The notes: a model not told the origin generated them from the letters alone. Numbered from the stretch's first letter, positions 31,941 through 41,424 are shown. The stretch: 64,000 bases of DNA from Candidatus Rhabdochlamydia oedothoracis (GCF_019453995.1 NZ_CP075587.1:558001-622000), one strand, 5' to 3'. Numbers and translations are program-made.

Positions 31941-32651
31941 TTATTTTAAAACTTTTTTATGAGGAAAATACTTTTTTAATAAAATAGGTAAAAGCGCAAG
32001 AAGCGCTAAAACAAGTAAGCTTAATTTAATTTGTATATTAAAAATGGCTGCAAAAGAGAAGTCGGTTTCATTTCTAAAAAAAGTAGAAAGGCCTCCTCCT
32101 GCCTGTGCAAGAACAATGATTAGAGGCAAGACCCCCACACAAGTTGTCCAAATAAAAGTATAGGTATTTACTCGAAAAACAGCAGAAAGTAGATTAATCA
32201 GCCAAAAAGGTAGGATATGGCTAAAGCGCAAGAAAAGCAGGTAGCTGATTTCATAGCGATAAAAAGACTCTCTTAAATGGATGAAATAGGCCTTTTTTCT
32301 ATGGGAAAAAAATTGAAAAAATGCAGTGCGCATAATAAAAAAAAATATAATAGCTCCTAACGTTTCAGAAAAGCAAGTATAGGCGATTGCCAATGGCAGC
32401 GGGAATAAAAAGCCAGCAATCAGCGTTAATAAGGTGGAGGCTGGAATAATCAGTATTACTGAGATTGTATGGATCAAAATGAAACAAAACCCGGATAGAA
32501 TGGGATAGTCCTGTACATATTGCTCCCAGATGACATGTTGGGATTTGATGAGGTTAAAATCCAATGCCTTGTATTTTCCTGTTAAGAAAAAATATAGGAC
32601 AAAGGACAAAATGAGTAAAATAGGCAAAAAAGGCAGCCATTTTCTAATCAC
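31941..32651 (-). CDS. TVP38/TMEM64 (DedA-like, VTT domain) membrane protein
   Basis: A 236-aa protein with five or six hydrophobic segments and the VTT/SNARE_assoc core. The core includes the G-F-rich reentrant segment TLIAGFLFPLPLAIAYTCFSETLGAIIFFFIMR (about 83-115) and the second one near SYLLFLRFSHILPFWLINLL (about 134-155), which ends in the F...R...P pattern. Family members are flippases or transporters of lipids or lipid carriers in the inner membrane. It is 9 nt downstream of the M16 protease gene on the same strand and is likely co-expressed. Confidence 0.8.
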   Translation of the reverse strand: MIRKWLPFLPILLILSFVLYFFLTGKYKALDFNLIKSQHVIWEQYVQDYPILSGFCFILIHTISVILIIPASTLLTLIAGFLFPLPLAIAYTCFSETLGAIIFFFIMRTAFFQFFSHRKKAYFIHLRESFYRYEISYLLFLRFSHILPFWLINLLSAVFRVNTYTFIWTTCVGVLPLIIVLAQAGGGLSTFFRNETDFSFAAIFNIQIKLSLLVLALLALLPILLKKYFPHKKVLK

Positions 32652-32660
32652 TAAAAACCT

Positions 32661-35528
32661 TTAATTAATAGATGTAAGTTGGCCTAAAGCTTGTACATCT
32701 TCTTTACAAGTAAGCTCATAGCAAAAGTTTTTATCATCATCCATAACCCCTTCTAATAAAATAGCCAATCTACGAGAGTTCTTTCGAGAAATCAACTTTT
32801 CAGCAGCTATACAAAAGTTGCTATAAGATAGAGCTTTTAGGCTATCTATTTGCTTATTTATCCATGCAAAATCTTGATAATAAAAAGCTAATTTAGCGGT
32901 TTCTATTGCTTTATTAAGCATATTTTCTGGTCTCATAGCAAGAGAGGTAATTAAGCTGGCACGGATCTTTTCAAAGCGTTCTAATGAGATTTCCATAAGC
33001 AGATTTTTACCAAAATCTTCTAAAAACAACTCAAAACGCGCTAGTAAATCAGTGGGCGTGTGTGTACTAGATTGCACTGCAAAATATTGCAGAAGCTGTT
33101 TTTCTTTTTCATCATCCCAGGCTTTAGCTATGTAAGCTGTTTGTTGTTTAGTGCGCAATGTTTCAAAAAACGCGCTTTTTAAGGCTTGGCCTAGGATTTG
33201 TTGAGTAGCCCATGACTCAAAACTAAATGATCCTTCTTGTAAAAGCAGTAAAGCAGCTGCTCCTTGTCTATTTGTTTCGAAAACAAGCTTATAAGGCCCA
33301 TGTAGATCGGACAAAAGAAGAACTTTAGCCTTAGCTTGGCTCTGAAGAGAATAGGGGTTTGCTGCTAAAATTATCTGTAGCTCTCTACAAAGCTCTGTTG
33401 CTAATCCTTGGTTGAGGTTTCCGTATAAAAGAGCTTGCATATAAAGGCATTGGCTAAATTTTTCTGAAAAATCACATAAATCTTTTAAACTAGTTTTTTG
33501 TAAAGAGAGTAGCTTTTGCTGACTAGTGGGTTGATCAAAAATAACCCCGCTCATTTGCTCTAAAGCTTGATGCAAAGGGAGTTCTTTAGAAGCATTTTCA
33601 TAATTAGCAGCTAAGGAGCTAGTATAAATTTGGAATTTTTCTTGCGAGCAAACAACATGTTTAAGTGCTTGAAAAATTTTCTTAGTGAGTAGAGGTGTTT
33701 TTTCACTAAGTCCTTGAATGTAGAGAATAACTTCTAAAGGTTTTAGTTTTAGTTCTACTTGGATCCCTGCATCTTTAGCAAAGGAGAGATCATCAGCAAG
33801 TAGATCCTGGAAAGCATAAGACCATAAATCAGTTAGTACTCGAGCCTTTGGAGTTTGGTCTAAAAGAGGCGACTTGAGTTGAAAAGTAAATACGGTTTCT
33901 GGAGTGCGATAATAGTTATCTGACAAAAAGTATACTTTAGACCCTTCATCTTGATGAATCAAAGTCGGAATTTCTTGCAAAGGTGTATTTTGCAGAGTTA
34001 ATTGAGTAGGTAAGTAAGGATTTTGCCCTGGTAGGTTAATTTCAGGATGAACTTCGAGTTTTTGCCAGGCTTGTAGTTTCTTTTGATCGATTGGAATCAC
34101 TGTGTATTCTGCTTGCATCCACTTTTCTTTTCGGTCGGGGACCACTCCTACTTTGTTCGGATCTGCGATGACAAAGTAGGTGCATTCGGAGGGTTTTAGT
34201 GTATGTAAGAAATTAAGAATTCCTTGAGGAGCAAATACAGTCGGAATCTTTGTTTTAATCGGATAAGAGCTAAGATCCTCATAAAGTATATCAGAGGCTA
34301 TTTCCGAAGCCATTTCAAAGGCATCTTTCCTGGATTGATATTGATAATCTACAGTGGCCATGGTTTTAAATTCTTGAAATAAATATTCGGGTAATTTTTC
34401 TGCCCTTAAGCGCTCAAGAGCTGTAAATATATACGATATAGCGCTGTCGATTTGTAAAAGACCAGAATCGGTTAAAGAAACATCGATACAAAAAAGCAAG
34501 CTATCTTTGCTGAAACGATCACAGCTAACATGGAAATTTTCCGCAATATTTTCCTTCTTTAATTTAGCAAATAAGCTTCCCTCTACCTCTTTATTGAGAA
34601 TATAAGCGATAAATTCCGGGGCTTTTTCTTCTATATTAGTAGCAAATGCACTTGGAACCTCCCAGCATAAAGAAAGAGTTTTTAAATTTTTAACCGGTTT
34701 AATAAAAATCATGCTTCCTTTTTGCTGCTCGGAGAATAGAGAACTTGGAAGGTTTTTTTTCTGATGAGGTGCATTAGTAATAGGCGAAAATTTTGTAACC
34801 ACTAAATCTCTCATTTCAGCAATAGGTAAAGGAGAGATCATGACCAAATACATACAATTTGCATTGTAATGATTTGCGTACCAATTTTTTAAATCAGATT
34901 GAGAAATTTCACAAAGAGTATCCTTATTCCCCGTAGAAAATTTGCAATTTGGATGATCTGGGTTTCCCGTCTCTTTTAAGATCATATGCTGGCGCCATCC
35001 ATCATGCTCTATATTCTTAGCGTGTTCATTATCAACGGCATTAAGTTCTCTTTGTCTACAGCTTGTGGAGAATAAAGGATCGATAAAAAAATGAGAGAGA
35101 CGATCAATTGCTTGTGGATAAGCATCATTATGAATGGAAAACATGTAAACCGTTCGATCTGGGGCTGTATAGGCATTTACCTTGCCTCCATGATCTTTAA
35201 TAAATTGCATGTATTCAGACTCATCTGGATAAGCTTCTGTTCCCATAAATAACATGTGCTCTATAAAATGTGCCATACCTGGATGATCATCATCCCAAGA
35301 ACCAGATCCCACACAAAGACCTGCGCTGGATTGAGGGGTTTCTTTATCGGAAATAAGAAGAACTTTACATCCATTTTCTAGAATGAGTTTTTCGGTTTCT
35401 CTTTTAGCAAGAGAAGAAGTAAGGATAGGGACTTTGTGTTGATCCTGAATAATCGTATAAGAAGGAGCGGGTTGATCTACTGCATATAAAGGAGCACTCA
35501 AGCAAATTAAAGGTAAAAAATATTTCAT
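32661..35528 (-). CDS. ptr: Exported insulinase/pitrilysin-type metalloprotease (M16A)
   Basis: A 955-aa protease with a cleavable signal (MKYFLPLICLSAPLYA). The inverted zinc motif is HFIEH (H87, E90, H91), and the distant ligand Glu168 lies in ELNAVDNEH, 77 residues after H91, the canonical spacing. Four homologous domains of about 230 residues fit the pitrilysin clam shell that digests short peptides; only the first keeps the zinc site, as usual. In chlamydiae ptr is normally followed by plsB and rng. Here the next gene of that set starts 10 kb downstream (45523), so the island 35759-44334 split the cluster. The gene itself is intact. Confidence 0.92.
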   Translation of the reverse strand: MKYFLPLICLSAPLYAVDQPAPSYTIIQDQHKVPILTSSLAKRETEKLILENGCKVLLISDKETPQSSAGLCVGSGSWDDDHPGMAHFIEHMLFMGTEAYPDESEYMQFIKDHGGKVNAYTAPDRTVYMFSIHNDAYPQAIDRLSHFFIDPLFSTSCRQRELNAVDNEHAKNIEHDGWRQHMILKETGNPDHPNCKFSTGNKDTLCEISQSDLKNWYANHYNANCMYLVMISPLPIAEMRDLVVTKFSPITNAPHQKKNLPSSLFSEQQKGSMIFIKPVKNLKTLSLCWEVPSAFATNIEEKAPEFIAYILNKEVEGSLFAKLKKENIAENFHVSCDRFSKDSLLFCIDVSLTDSGLLQIDSAISYIFTALERLRAEKLPEYLFQEFKTMATVDYQYQSRKDAFEMASEIASDILYEDLSSYPIKTKIPTVFAPQGILNFLHTLKPSECTYFVIADPNKVGVVPDRKEKWMQAEYTVIPIDQKKLQAWQKLEVHPEINLPGQNPYLPTQLTLQNTPLQEIPTLIHQDEGSKVYFLSDNYYRTPETVFTFQLKSPLLDQTPKARVLTDLWSYAFQDLLADDLSFAKDAGIQVELKLKPLEVILYIQGLSEKTPLLTKKIFQALKHVVCSQEKFQIYTSSLAANYENASKELPLHQALEQMSGVIFDQPTSQQKLLSLQKTSLKDLCDFSEKFSQCLYMQALLYGNLNQGLATELCRELQIILAANPYSLQSQAKAKVLLLSDLHGPYKLVFETNRQGAAALLLLQEGSFSFESWATQQILGQALKSAFFETLRTKQQTAYIAKAWDDEKEKQLLQYFAVQSSTHTPTDLLARFELFLEDFGKNLLMEISLERFEKIRASLITSLAMRPENMLNKAIETAKLAFYYQDFAWINKQIDSLKALSYSNFCIAAEKLISRKNSRRLAILLEGVMDDDKNFCYELTCKEDVQALGQLTSIN

Positions 35529-35765
35529 GATCCAACCCTTATCTTAAAAATGTTATGGCTTGCATTCTGATTTAAAATCCTTTTTTTGTCGAGAAAACGT
35601 CAGAAAAGAGGATTCTCAAGTTAATTCTTTTAATTTCTATCTTTGTAATAAACTCTGTACAGGACAATTTTTTTCTACCCTGCTCAAAACATATCTACAA
35701 TGCATTTCATTTCTTCGTAAGAGCTTCATGTATTCTAAAAGCTCTTTTAATCTATCTATAGTTAT

Positions 35766-36218
35766 TTAAATCGACATTGATAAAACAGCTTGATCTAAGG
35801 CTTCGGATAAATTAGCTACAGTAGGTAAAAGTTCTCGGATTTTCGTTTTCATATTGGCCCAATATTTTTCGATAGGATTTAAGTCCGGTGAATAAGGCGG
35901 GAGAAAGAGCATTTCGTATCCACTTTCCTCTATCAATGTTCTAGTTGTCTTTGATTTATGAAAGCTCGCGTTATCGAGAATCAAAACTTGGCCATGAGTC
36001 AAATTTGGAATCAATTCCTGTTTTAGCCATACATTAAATAGATCCGTATTGCAAGTTCCTTCAAAACACATCGGTGCCAGCAATTTCTTCCCTTGTAGTG
36101 CCGAAATTACACTCTGTCTACCAAATCGTTTTCCTGAAATTCCTCCAAATATTTGTTTTCCCCTCGCGCTCCTCGCATATTGCCTATGCACATATTGACT
36201 GATTCCGCTCTGATCCAA
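35766..36218 (-). pseudogene. IS630-B transposase, C-terminal (DDE) part, copy 1
   Basis: 150 residues with the three catalytic regions of the IS630/mariner DDE domain: MDQSG (first Asp), VLILDNASFHKS (second Asp) and PPYSPDLNPIEKYW (Glu). It is identical in sequence to the other copies, but has lost its N-terminal DNA-binding half to the nested insertion, so it is not expected to work alone. Confidence 0.85.
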
Positions 36219-36414
36219 ATAGACCCTTTTTTCAGGAGAAATTGCTTCTATCTTTTTTAGATATTCCGCTCTTGCTTCCGCATTCCTTTCCTTATAAAAC
36301 GCAATCTTTTTTTTCTTGTGATCTTGAGTCTTTTCAAAGCGTAAAAGATTGCTTGCAAAGTCAAACCAAAATGCTTTGCAATCTCTGATAAAAAATGATC
36401 GGGGTTTTTTTCTA

Positions 36415-37347
36415 TAGTTATTTAAAATATTATTGATAAAGTTGTATATTTTTCTCCAACAAAATATATGGAGGTAGAGAAATGCCTAAACCTTATTCAA
36501 TGGATCTAAGAAAACGAGTGCTTCAATACCTAGAAGAAAATAACGACAAAATGAAGGCCAGCCAGCTATTTCAAGTTGGGATTGCAACTGTCTACCGATG
36601 GGTAAAGCGTAAGAAACAAAGAGGAAACGTAGAACCTCTAAAAAAGAAAAGCACTTATAAGAAAATTGATGATCAGAGATTAATCGCTTATGTAGAAAAA
36701 AACCCCGATCATTTTTTATCAGAGATTGCAAAGCATTTTGGTTTGACTTTGCAAGCAATCTTTTACGCTTTGAAAAGACTCAAGATCACAAGAAAAAAAA
36801 GATTGCGTTTTATAAGGAAAGGAATGCGGAAGCAAGAGCGGAATATCTAAAAAAGATAGAAGCAATTTCTCCTGAAAAAAGGGTCTATTTGGATCAGAGC
36901 GGAATCAGTCAATATGTGCATAGGCAATATGCGAGGAGCGCGAGGGGAAAACAAATATTTGGAGGAATTTCAGGAAAACGATTTGGTAGACAGAGTGTAA
37001 TTTCGGCACTACAAGGGAAGAAATTGCTGGCACCGATGTGTTTTGAAGGAACTTGCAATACGGATCTATTAATGTATGGCTAAAACAGGAATTGATTCCA
37101 AATTTGACTCATGGCCAAGTTTTGATTCTCGATAACGCGAGCTTTCATAAATCAAAGACAACTAGAACATTGATAGAGGAAAGTGGATACGAAATGCTCT
37201 TTCTCCCGCCTTATTCACCGGACTTAAATCCTATCGAAAAATATTGGGCCAATATGAAAACGAAAATCCGAGAACTTTTACCTACTGTAGCTAATTTATC
37301 CGAAGCCTTAGATCAAGCTGTTTTATCAATGTCAATTTAAATAACTA
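36415..37347 (+). mobile_element. IS630-B copy 2, nested inside copy 1
   Basis: A complete element of 933 bp whose TA-flanked ends are at 36413-36414 and 37348-37349. The target was the sequence CTACATAAGCG of copy 1; it is now CTA | element | TACATAAGCG, so the TA was duplicated. It is one base shorter than copy 3 because of a missing T near 37070. Confidence 0.92.
36482..37340 (+). pseudogene. IS630-B transposase, copy 2: ORFA 36482-36850, ORFB broken by 1-base deletion
   Basis: ORFA (122 aa) holds the N-terminal helix-turn-helix domains (MDLRKRVLQYLEEN and a second IATVYRWVKRKKQRG). The frame normally moves by -1 at a run of eight A (ACAAGAAAAAAAAG near 36785-36803) into IAFYKERNAEARAEYLKKI and on to the DDE part. 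In this copy the DDE frame, from 36889, meets a stop after NTDL because one T is missing in GATCTATTAATG (about 37065-37075). So it yields no full enzyme unless recoded again. Confidence 0.85.
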
Positions 37348-37560
37348 TACATAAGCGATTAATCTCTGATCATCAATTTTCTTATAAGTGCTTTTCTTTT
37401 TTAGAGGTTCTACGTTTCCTCTTTGTTTCTTACGCTTTACCCATCGGTAGACAGTTGCAATCCCAACTTGAAATAGCTGGCTGGCCTTCATTTTGTCGTT
37501 ATTTTCTTCTAGGTATTGAAGCACTCGTTTTCTTAGATCCATTGAATAAGGTTTAGGCAT
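37345..37560 (-). pseudogene. IS630-B transposase N-terminal fragment, copy 1
   Basis: 71 residues from MPKPYSMDLRKRV to DQRLIAYV, cut exactly where the nested copy begins. It is the other half of copy 1. Confidence 0.85.
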
Positions 37561-37770
37561 TTCTCTACCTCCATATATTTTGTTGGAGAAAAATATACAA
37601 CTTTATCAATAATATTTTAAATAACTATAAAGGATGAGATAAGCACCTCTTTAGTCTTTCAAATCCAACCCTAAAAATACTTTTCCTTAAGCGTCCATGA
37701 GTTTCTTTCCGAATAGGCTCTTATGACTACCTAAGTTTCTATTATTTGTGATTGCACTATTTATAGAATA

Positions 37771-38799
37771 TTGTGTAAAAAGGACTTAATTTTAATATCT
37801 GGTAAGTTAAGCAAAAACATCAAAATAAAGATTAATATTTTAATAAATTCAATTAATACATTTATACAGCAAGCTCTTACAATTCATTTAAAAATTGTTC
37901 AGTCAATAGGTTGGATTGCGTTAACTATTTCAACTCTTCCTTTTCTTATAATAAGTCGCAAACCCTTTGATTTTTTTACAAAAAAAACAGTAGAAGTTTG
38001 GAGTCAAAACACAACAGAAACCACAAATAAAGTGAATAAAGTCAATCCAAATATAAATTTATCTAAAAGCTCATTTGAAACCATTTTAAAGACATGGGTA
38101 GAAACAGCTCCAAGAGGCGAAGATCGAATCACAGCTCAGGAAAAAATTCGAGACTTTCTTGGATTATCAGGATTTCAAAGATGTCTCCATTTATTCCTAA
38201 AAAAAGAAACTTTAGATTTAAAAAATCTACATTTAACCTCATTGCCTGACATTTTTAATAACCCTTGTTTTAATCAGTTAAAATATCTGAGCCTTGAGCA
38301 TAATCAACTTACAGCCCTCCCTGAATCCTTTGGGAACCTACAAGCGTTGACCCAGCTGCACCTTAGCAGTAACCAACTTACAGCCCTACCTGAATCCTTT
38401 GGGAATCTACAAGCGTTGACCAATCTGTACCTTAAAAAAAACCAACTTGCAACCTTACCTGAATCCTTTGGGAATCTACAAGCGTTGACCGATCTGATTC
38501 TTTGCAAGAACCAACTTACAGCCCTCCCTGAATCCTTTGGGAATCTACAAGCGTTGAACAAGCTGGACCTTAGCAGTAACAAACTTACAACCTTACCTAA
38601 ATCCTTTGGGAAGCTACAAGCGTTGACCTTGTTAGACCTTAAACGCACTGCAACTTTATCTGGAATTCCTATGAGCATACTAGATCTTTCTTCTCACTGT
38701 ACCATTAATCTAGCAGAATGTAATTTATCCATGGCTTTTCTAGAAAAATTAAGAGATATAACTCAGGATTCTAATTACTCAGGTCCTCGGATATACTAG
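37771..38799 (+). CDS. Leucine-rich-repeat protein, candidate effector, stop codon created by IS630 insertion
   Basis: A 342-aa protein. The N-terminal part has one strongly hydrophobic segment (SIGWIALTISTLPFLII, about 45-61). Then follow about 100 unknown residues and five near-identical 23-residue leucine-rich repeats of the L..N.LT.LPESFGNLQAL type (about 170-290), as in bacterial LRR effectors and plant/animal LRRs. The C-terminal cap reads LSMAFLEKLRDI and SGPRIY. This cap resembles the segment after the LRRs of NEL-type ubiquitin-ligase effectors, but the ligase domain itself is absent. The TAG stop uses the TA of the IS630-A target plus the first base of the element. Without it the protein would be 11 residues longer. 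The TTG start has no clear ribosome binding site. Confidence 0.65.
   Translation: MCKKDLILISGKLSKNIKIKINILINSINTFIQQALTIHLKIVQSIGWIALTISTLPFLIISRKPFDFFTKKTVEVWSQNTTETTNKVNKVNPNINLSKSSFETILKTWVETAPRGEDRITAQEKIRDFLGLSGFQRCLHLFLKKETLDLKNLHLTSLPDIFNNPCFNQLKYLSLEHNQLTALPESFGNLQALTQLHLSSNQLTALPESFGNLQALTNLYLKKNQLATLPESFGNLQALTDLILCKNQLTALPESFGNLQALNKLDLSSNKLTTLPKSFGKLQALTLLDLKRTATLSGIPMSILDLSSHCTINLAECNLSMAFLEKLRDITQDSNYSGPRIY
38290..38640 (+). repeat. 69-bp tandem repeats within the LRR gene
   Basis: Five units of 69 bp, most over 80 percent alike at the DNA level (core CTGAATCCTTTGGGAA, then CTACAAGCGTTGAC). High DNA similarity means recent expansion, or homogenisation by recombination, and repeat number may vary between strains. 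Confidence 0.85.
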
Positions 38800-39897
38800 T
38801 GCCGATTCAAACGGCTAGCTTAATGGGATTTAAGTCAACGACTTGAAACTTGTCGTTTATCCTACATTTCAAAATATCTGTTATTTTCGGTATCTCTTCT
38901 AAGAAGAATCCTCTAATTGCCTGAAAAAAAGTCACCGACGTTTCGTAATATCGATTGTATACCTTCTTTTCCTTTAAGATCTTCCACAAGCGTTCAATAG
39001 GATTCAAATTCGGCGAATAAGGAGGGAGATAGTGCACTTTAATCCTAGAAGACATCAGAAACTCTTCTAGTTTCTTATTTTTGTTTGATCTTGCATTATC
39101 CAAAATTACATGAATAATTCGAGCCTCTGTCTGTTTTTCTAGCTTCTTGAAAAAATCGAGCATTGCATCGGCATCAACTGTCTTATATTCCTCTGTAAAA
39201 ATCTTCATTCCTGTCAGGCAAAGAGCTCCAGCAAAATGCAATCGCAATTGTTTCCCGGATGTCTGCAAAGTCTTTTGAACGCCTTTTTTGATCCATCCAC
39301 ATACGGCTTGGGACTGATGTTCAGGATGCACAGCATCTATGAAATAGATCTCTTCATCAGGGTTTAAGGTCTCCTTTAAAGCCCTATATTGTTCTATGAA
39401 AATTCGTTGTTTTTCAGGAGCTAATTTCCCAGGAATCTTTTTAGGACGTTTATAAACAAATCCGTGCTGTATGAGCCAATCTGTCATGCCACTTCGGGAA
39501 TATTTTATCCCATATTGCTCATGCACATAAGCTATGATCCCTTTGACTTTAAGATAGGTCTTTTCATGTAGGTGTTTTAGTAGAGACTCTTTTTGGTCTT
39601 GTGAAAGTTTTGATTTGCTACCGCCTCGAGGGCTACTTCCAGTTTTATTTTCGGAATCATATTCTCTGAGGTATTTCTGAACAGTGATAGGGCTTATCCG
39701 GAGTGTTTTAGCAAGATTTTTTGTTGAGATACCCTCATCATAGCCCAAAATTACACAAAGCCTATTCCGTTCAGAATAGTCTTTTGGATGCTTTAACTTG
39801 TGTTCTAAGTCAGCTCTCTGGCTAGGGATCAGTTTTTTCATACTCAATAGCTTAACACAAAACAAAATATTTTTCTATACGATTGAATCGGAACCAC
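38799..39897 (-). mobile_element. IS630-A insertion sequence, 1099 bp
   Basis: The ends GTGCCGATTCAAACGG (38799) and CGATTGAATCGGAACCAC (to 39897) are inverted repeats. The flanking TA pairs are at 38797-38798 and 39898-39899. It contains one uninterrupted transposase. Deleted derivatives with the same ends are found at 868, 40820, 56740 and 63457, so this is probably their helper. Confidence 0.88.
38807..39865 (-). CDS. IS630-A transposase, intact
   Basis: A single frame of 352 aa (344 if translation starts at Met9, MKKLIPSQRADLEHK). The N-terminal winged helix is GISTKNLAKTLRISPITVQKYLREYD, then a linker helix-turn-helix (KGIIAYVHEQYGIKYSRSGMTDWL). The DDE domain has IYFIDAVHPEHQ (first Asp), IIHVILDNARSNKNK (second Asp) and LPPYSPNLNPIERLWKILK (Glu). 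All catalytic residues are present and there are no stops, so this enzyme is likely active. The family inserts at TA, in agreement with every junction seen here. Confidence 0.9.
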   Translation of the reverse strand: MFCVKLLSMKKLIPSQRADLEHKLKHPKDYSERNRLCVILGYDEGISTKNLAKTLRISPITVQKYLREYDSENKTGSSPRGGSKSKLSQDQKESLLKHLHEKTYLKVKGIIAYVHEQYGIKYSRSGMTDWLIQHGFVYKRPKKIPGKLAPEKQRIFIEQYRALKETLNPDEEIYFIDAVHPEHQSQAVCGWIKKGVQKTLQTSGKQLRLHFAGALCLTGMKIFTEEYKTVDADAMLDFFKKLEKQTEARIIHVILDNARSNKNKKLEEFLMSSRIKVHYLPPYSPNLNPIERLWKILKEKKVYNRYYETSVTFFQAIRGFFLEEIPKITDILKCRINDKFQVVDLNPIKLAV

Positions 39898-39983
39898 TAT
39901 ATACCCTTCATATTCAAATTAAAAGTGTTCTAGACAGAACTTGAGTTGACAGACAGCACTTCACTGACAGTGTCAACTTGGTG

Positions 39984-40120
39984 TATACTAGTTTAATTTC
40001 AAATTAAGGATTATATCTTGGTATTTTGAAAAAAATCTCTTCACCTTCATAGAAGGTATTGTTCTTTGCTTAAAGATTTTTATATGGTTCAAATTCTTAA
40101 TTTGAAGCCAAACTAGTATA
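39984..40120. mobile_element. TACTAG miniature element (MITE) copy 1, 137 bp
   Basis: Ends TATACTAGTTT and AAACTAGTATA with inverted-repeat arms of about 28 bp (left AATTTCAAATTAAGGATT, right complement AATTCTTAATTTGAAG). It has no coding capacity. It lies just past the stop of the IS481 remnant. Confidence 0.85.
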
Positions 40121-40585
40121 ATGTGTCTAGCATTTCATTTGTGCTAGATGCTTTGCATCCTGAAATGTTTGCCATGGTGTCTTCCCATAACAATATTTCC
40201 CAGAATGGACTCGCTCTTCATTGTACTCTGTTACCCATTTATCCACATCCATTTGCAGTTCTTCTAGACTATGATAAACTTTTTGCCTAAATGCTGATGC
40301 ATAAAATTCATTTTGAATCGTCTGATGAAACCTCTCACAGATTCCGTTGGTTTGAGGATGCCTTGCCTTTGTTCGATTATGTTCAATATCTTCTATTGTA
40401 AGATAAAGCTCATATTCATGGTATTCCCGACTCCCACAGTACTCTATCCCTCTAAGGTTAAGTATTCTTAACACTCTTAACTCTTGTTCTTCAAACCAGG
40501 GTATTGTTTTATCATTTAATACTTCTGCTGCTACTAGTGCATTTTTTCTGTCATACAACTTAGCAAAAGCAACTTTACTATAAGG

Positions 40586-40723
40586 TATACTAGTTTGATT
40601 TCAAATTAAGAATTGCATAAATGGGTTTTTTTGAAAAAGTTGCTCTATCTTGCAAGAAGAGGTTGTTCTTTTTATAAAAATGTTTATATATTAAAACTCT
40701 TAATTTGAAATCAAACTAGTATA
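40586..40723. mobile_element. TACTAG miniature element (MITE) copy 2, 138 bp
   Basis: Ends TATACTAGTTTGATTTC and GAAATCAAACTAGTATA are inverted repeats of about 28 bp (up to AATTAAGA). The central 80 bp are AT-rich with no frame. It sits inside the IS481 transposase remnant, flanked by TA. Confidence 0.9.
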
Positions 40724-40819
40724 TCAATCACTGTTTGCTGATAGATCCTTCCTACACCTTTAATAGTGCCTACATAATTAGGTATCTTGTGCAATAAGAT
40801 AGCCTGGATGTTGTGTTTC

Positions 40820-40950
40820 TATAGTGGTTCCGATTCAATCGCATAGAAAAATATAGGATTAACAATAAGTTTCAAGTCATTGACTTGAAACTTATTAAGC
40901 TAGACTTTTGAATTGGCACTACTATATACGATTGAATCGGAATCACTATA
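40820..40950. mobile_element. IS630-A-derived miniature element, 107 bp plus extra end
   Basis: 40820-40926 has both ends of IS630-A (TATAGTGGTTCCGATTC and TTGAATTGGCACTA) but only a few dozen bases between them, the same make-up as 63457-63563. Then a further right end (CGATTGAATCGGAATCAC) follows to 40950, as if two insertions abut. It splits the IS481 remnant. Confidence 0.8.
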
Positions 40951-41368
40951 TCTCTCCATGAGCTTTTTTTTCTTCTTTAGCTTTTTCAAGCGCTCTTAAT
41001 TGATCTTCTGTATAGCAAATGCAACTACGCTAGTTTCTATTTTTTCTTCCACTCTATTTTTAGGGCAGGGTTTCCTTCTAGAGATTTCTTGTAATGTGGC
41101 TTCTCCGCCTTTTTCATAAAGCTCTTTTGTATGTATAAAAGCTTTCTCTTGAATATCCCATGTGCTTACATGCTTGAGATACATTTCCTAGCGTTTTTGC
41201 TAATTTTAAAAGGCCTAGTTTATTTTTTATCACTTTTCTCTCTGTTGCTATATTCATAAATTACCACTTTGGTTCTGCTTTTGCAACTAAGGCATGATGC
41301 CTTAATTGCAAACGCTGTTTTTCTTTGCTATTTACCACTAAGTGTCAATTTAAGTCTTGTCTATTACA

Positions 41369-41424
41369 CATTAACAGCAGACAATGGAAAAGAATTTGCC
41401 TATCACCAAATGGTTAGTTTCGCC
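41369..41424 (+). pseudogene. IS30 transposase internal fragment
   Basis: 56 bp encode LTADNGKEFAYHQMVSF, the second catalytic Asp region of the IS30 transposase at 43254-44267. Both sides are unrelated DNA. Confidence 0.75.

Larger units (their letters stand above)
35759..37627 (-). mobile_element. IS630-B copy 1, split by a second copy of itself
   Basis: The element runs from TAGTTATTT (35759) to its complement AAATAACTA (37627), TA on both sides. The reading direction is minus. It is interrupted at 36415-37347 by a complete IS630-B in the opposite direction. Its transposase N-terminal part (37345-37560, 71 residues, to IAYV) and the rest (35766-36412, from VEKNPDHF) lie on either side of the insertion. 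Joined, they equal the intact copy at 41566-42499. Confidence 0.9.
40121..41262 (-). pseudogene. IS481-family transposase remnant interrupted by miniature elements
   Basis: Read on the minus strand from ATG 41242. The N-terminus MNIATERKVIKNKLGLLKL, then ISRRKPCPKNRVEEKIE (helix-turn-helix), ends in a stop near 40999. A piece with LLHKIPNYVGTIKGVGRIYQQTVID follows at about 40724-40819. The C-terminal rve/DDE part at 40127-40558 has RHPQTNGICERFHQTIQNEF with the catalytic Glu. Between these lie an IS630-A derivative (40820-40926) and TACTAG copy 2 (40586-40723), and an internal part of the gene is missing. Removing the MITE with one TA rejoins VID to the next residues, apart from one extra base. 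Confidence 0.8.

Noticed and set aside
35560-35769. Small + strand protein between ptr and the IS630
   Set aside because: No ribosome binding site, no recognisable composition; it is probably the untranslated region upstream of ptr.
38304-38678. Repetitive Arg/Pro-rich protein on the minus strand
   Set aside because: It is the antisense reading of the LRR repeats; periodicity of the sense gene keeps the frame open.
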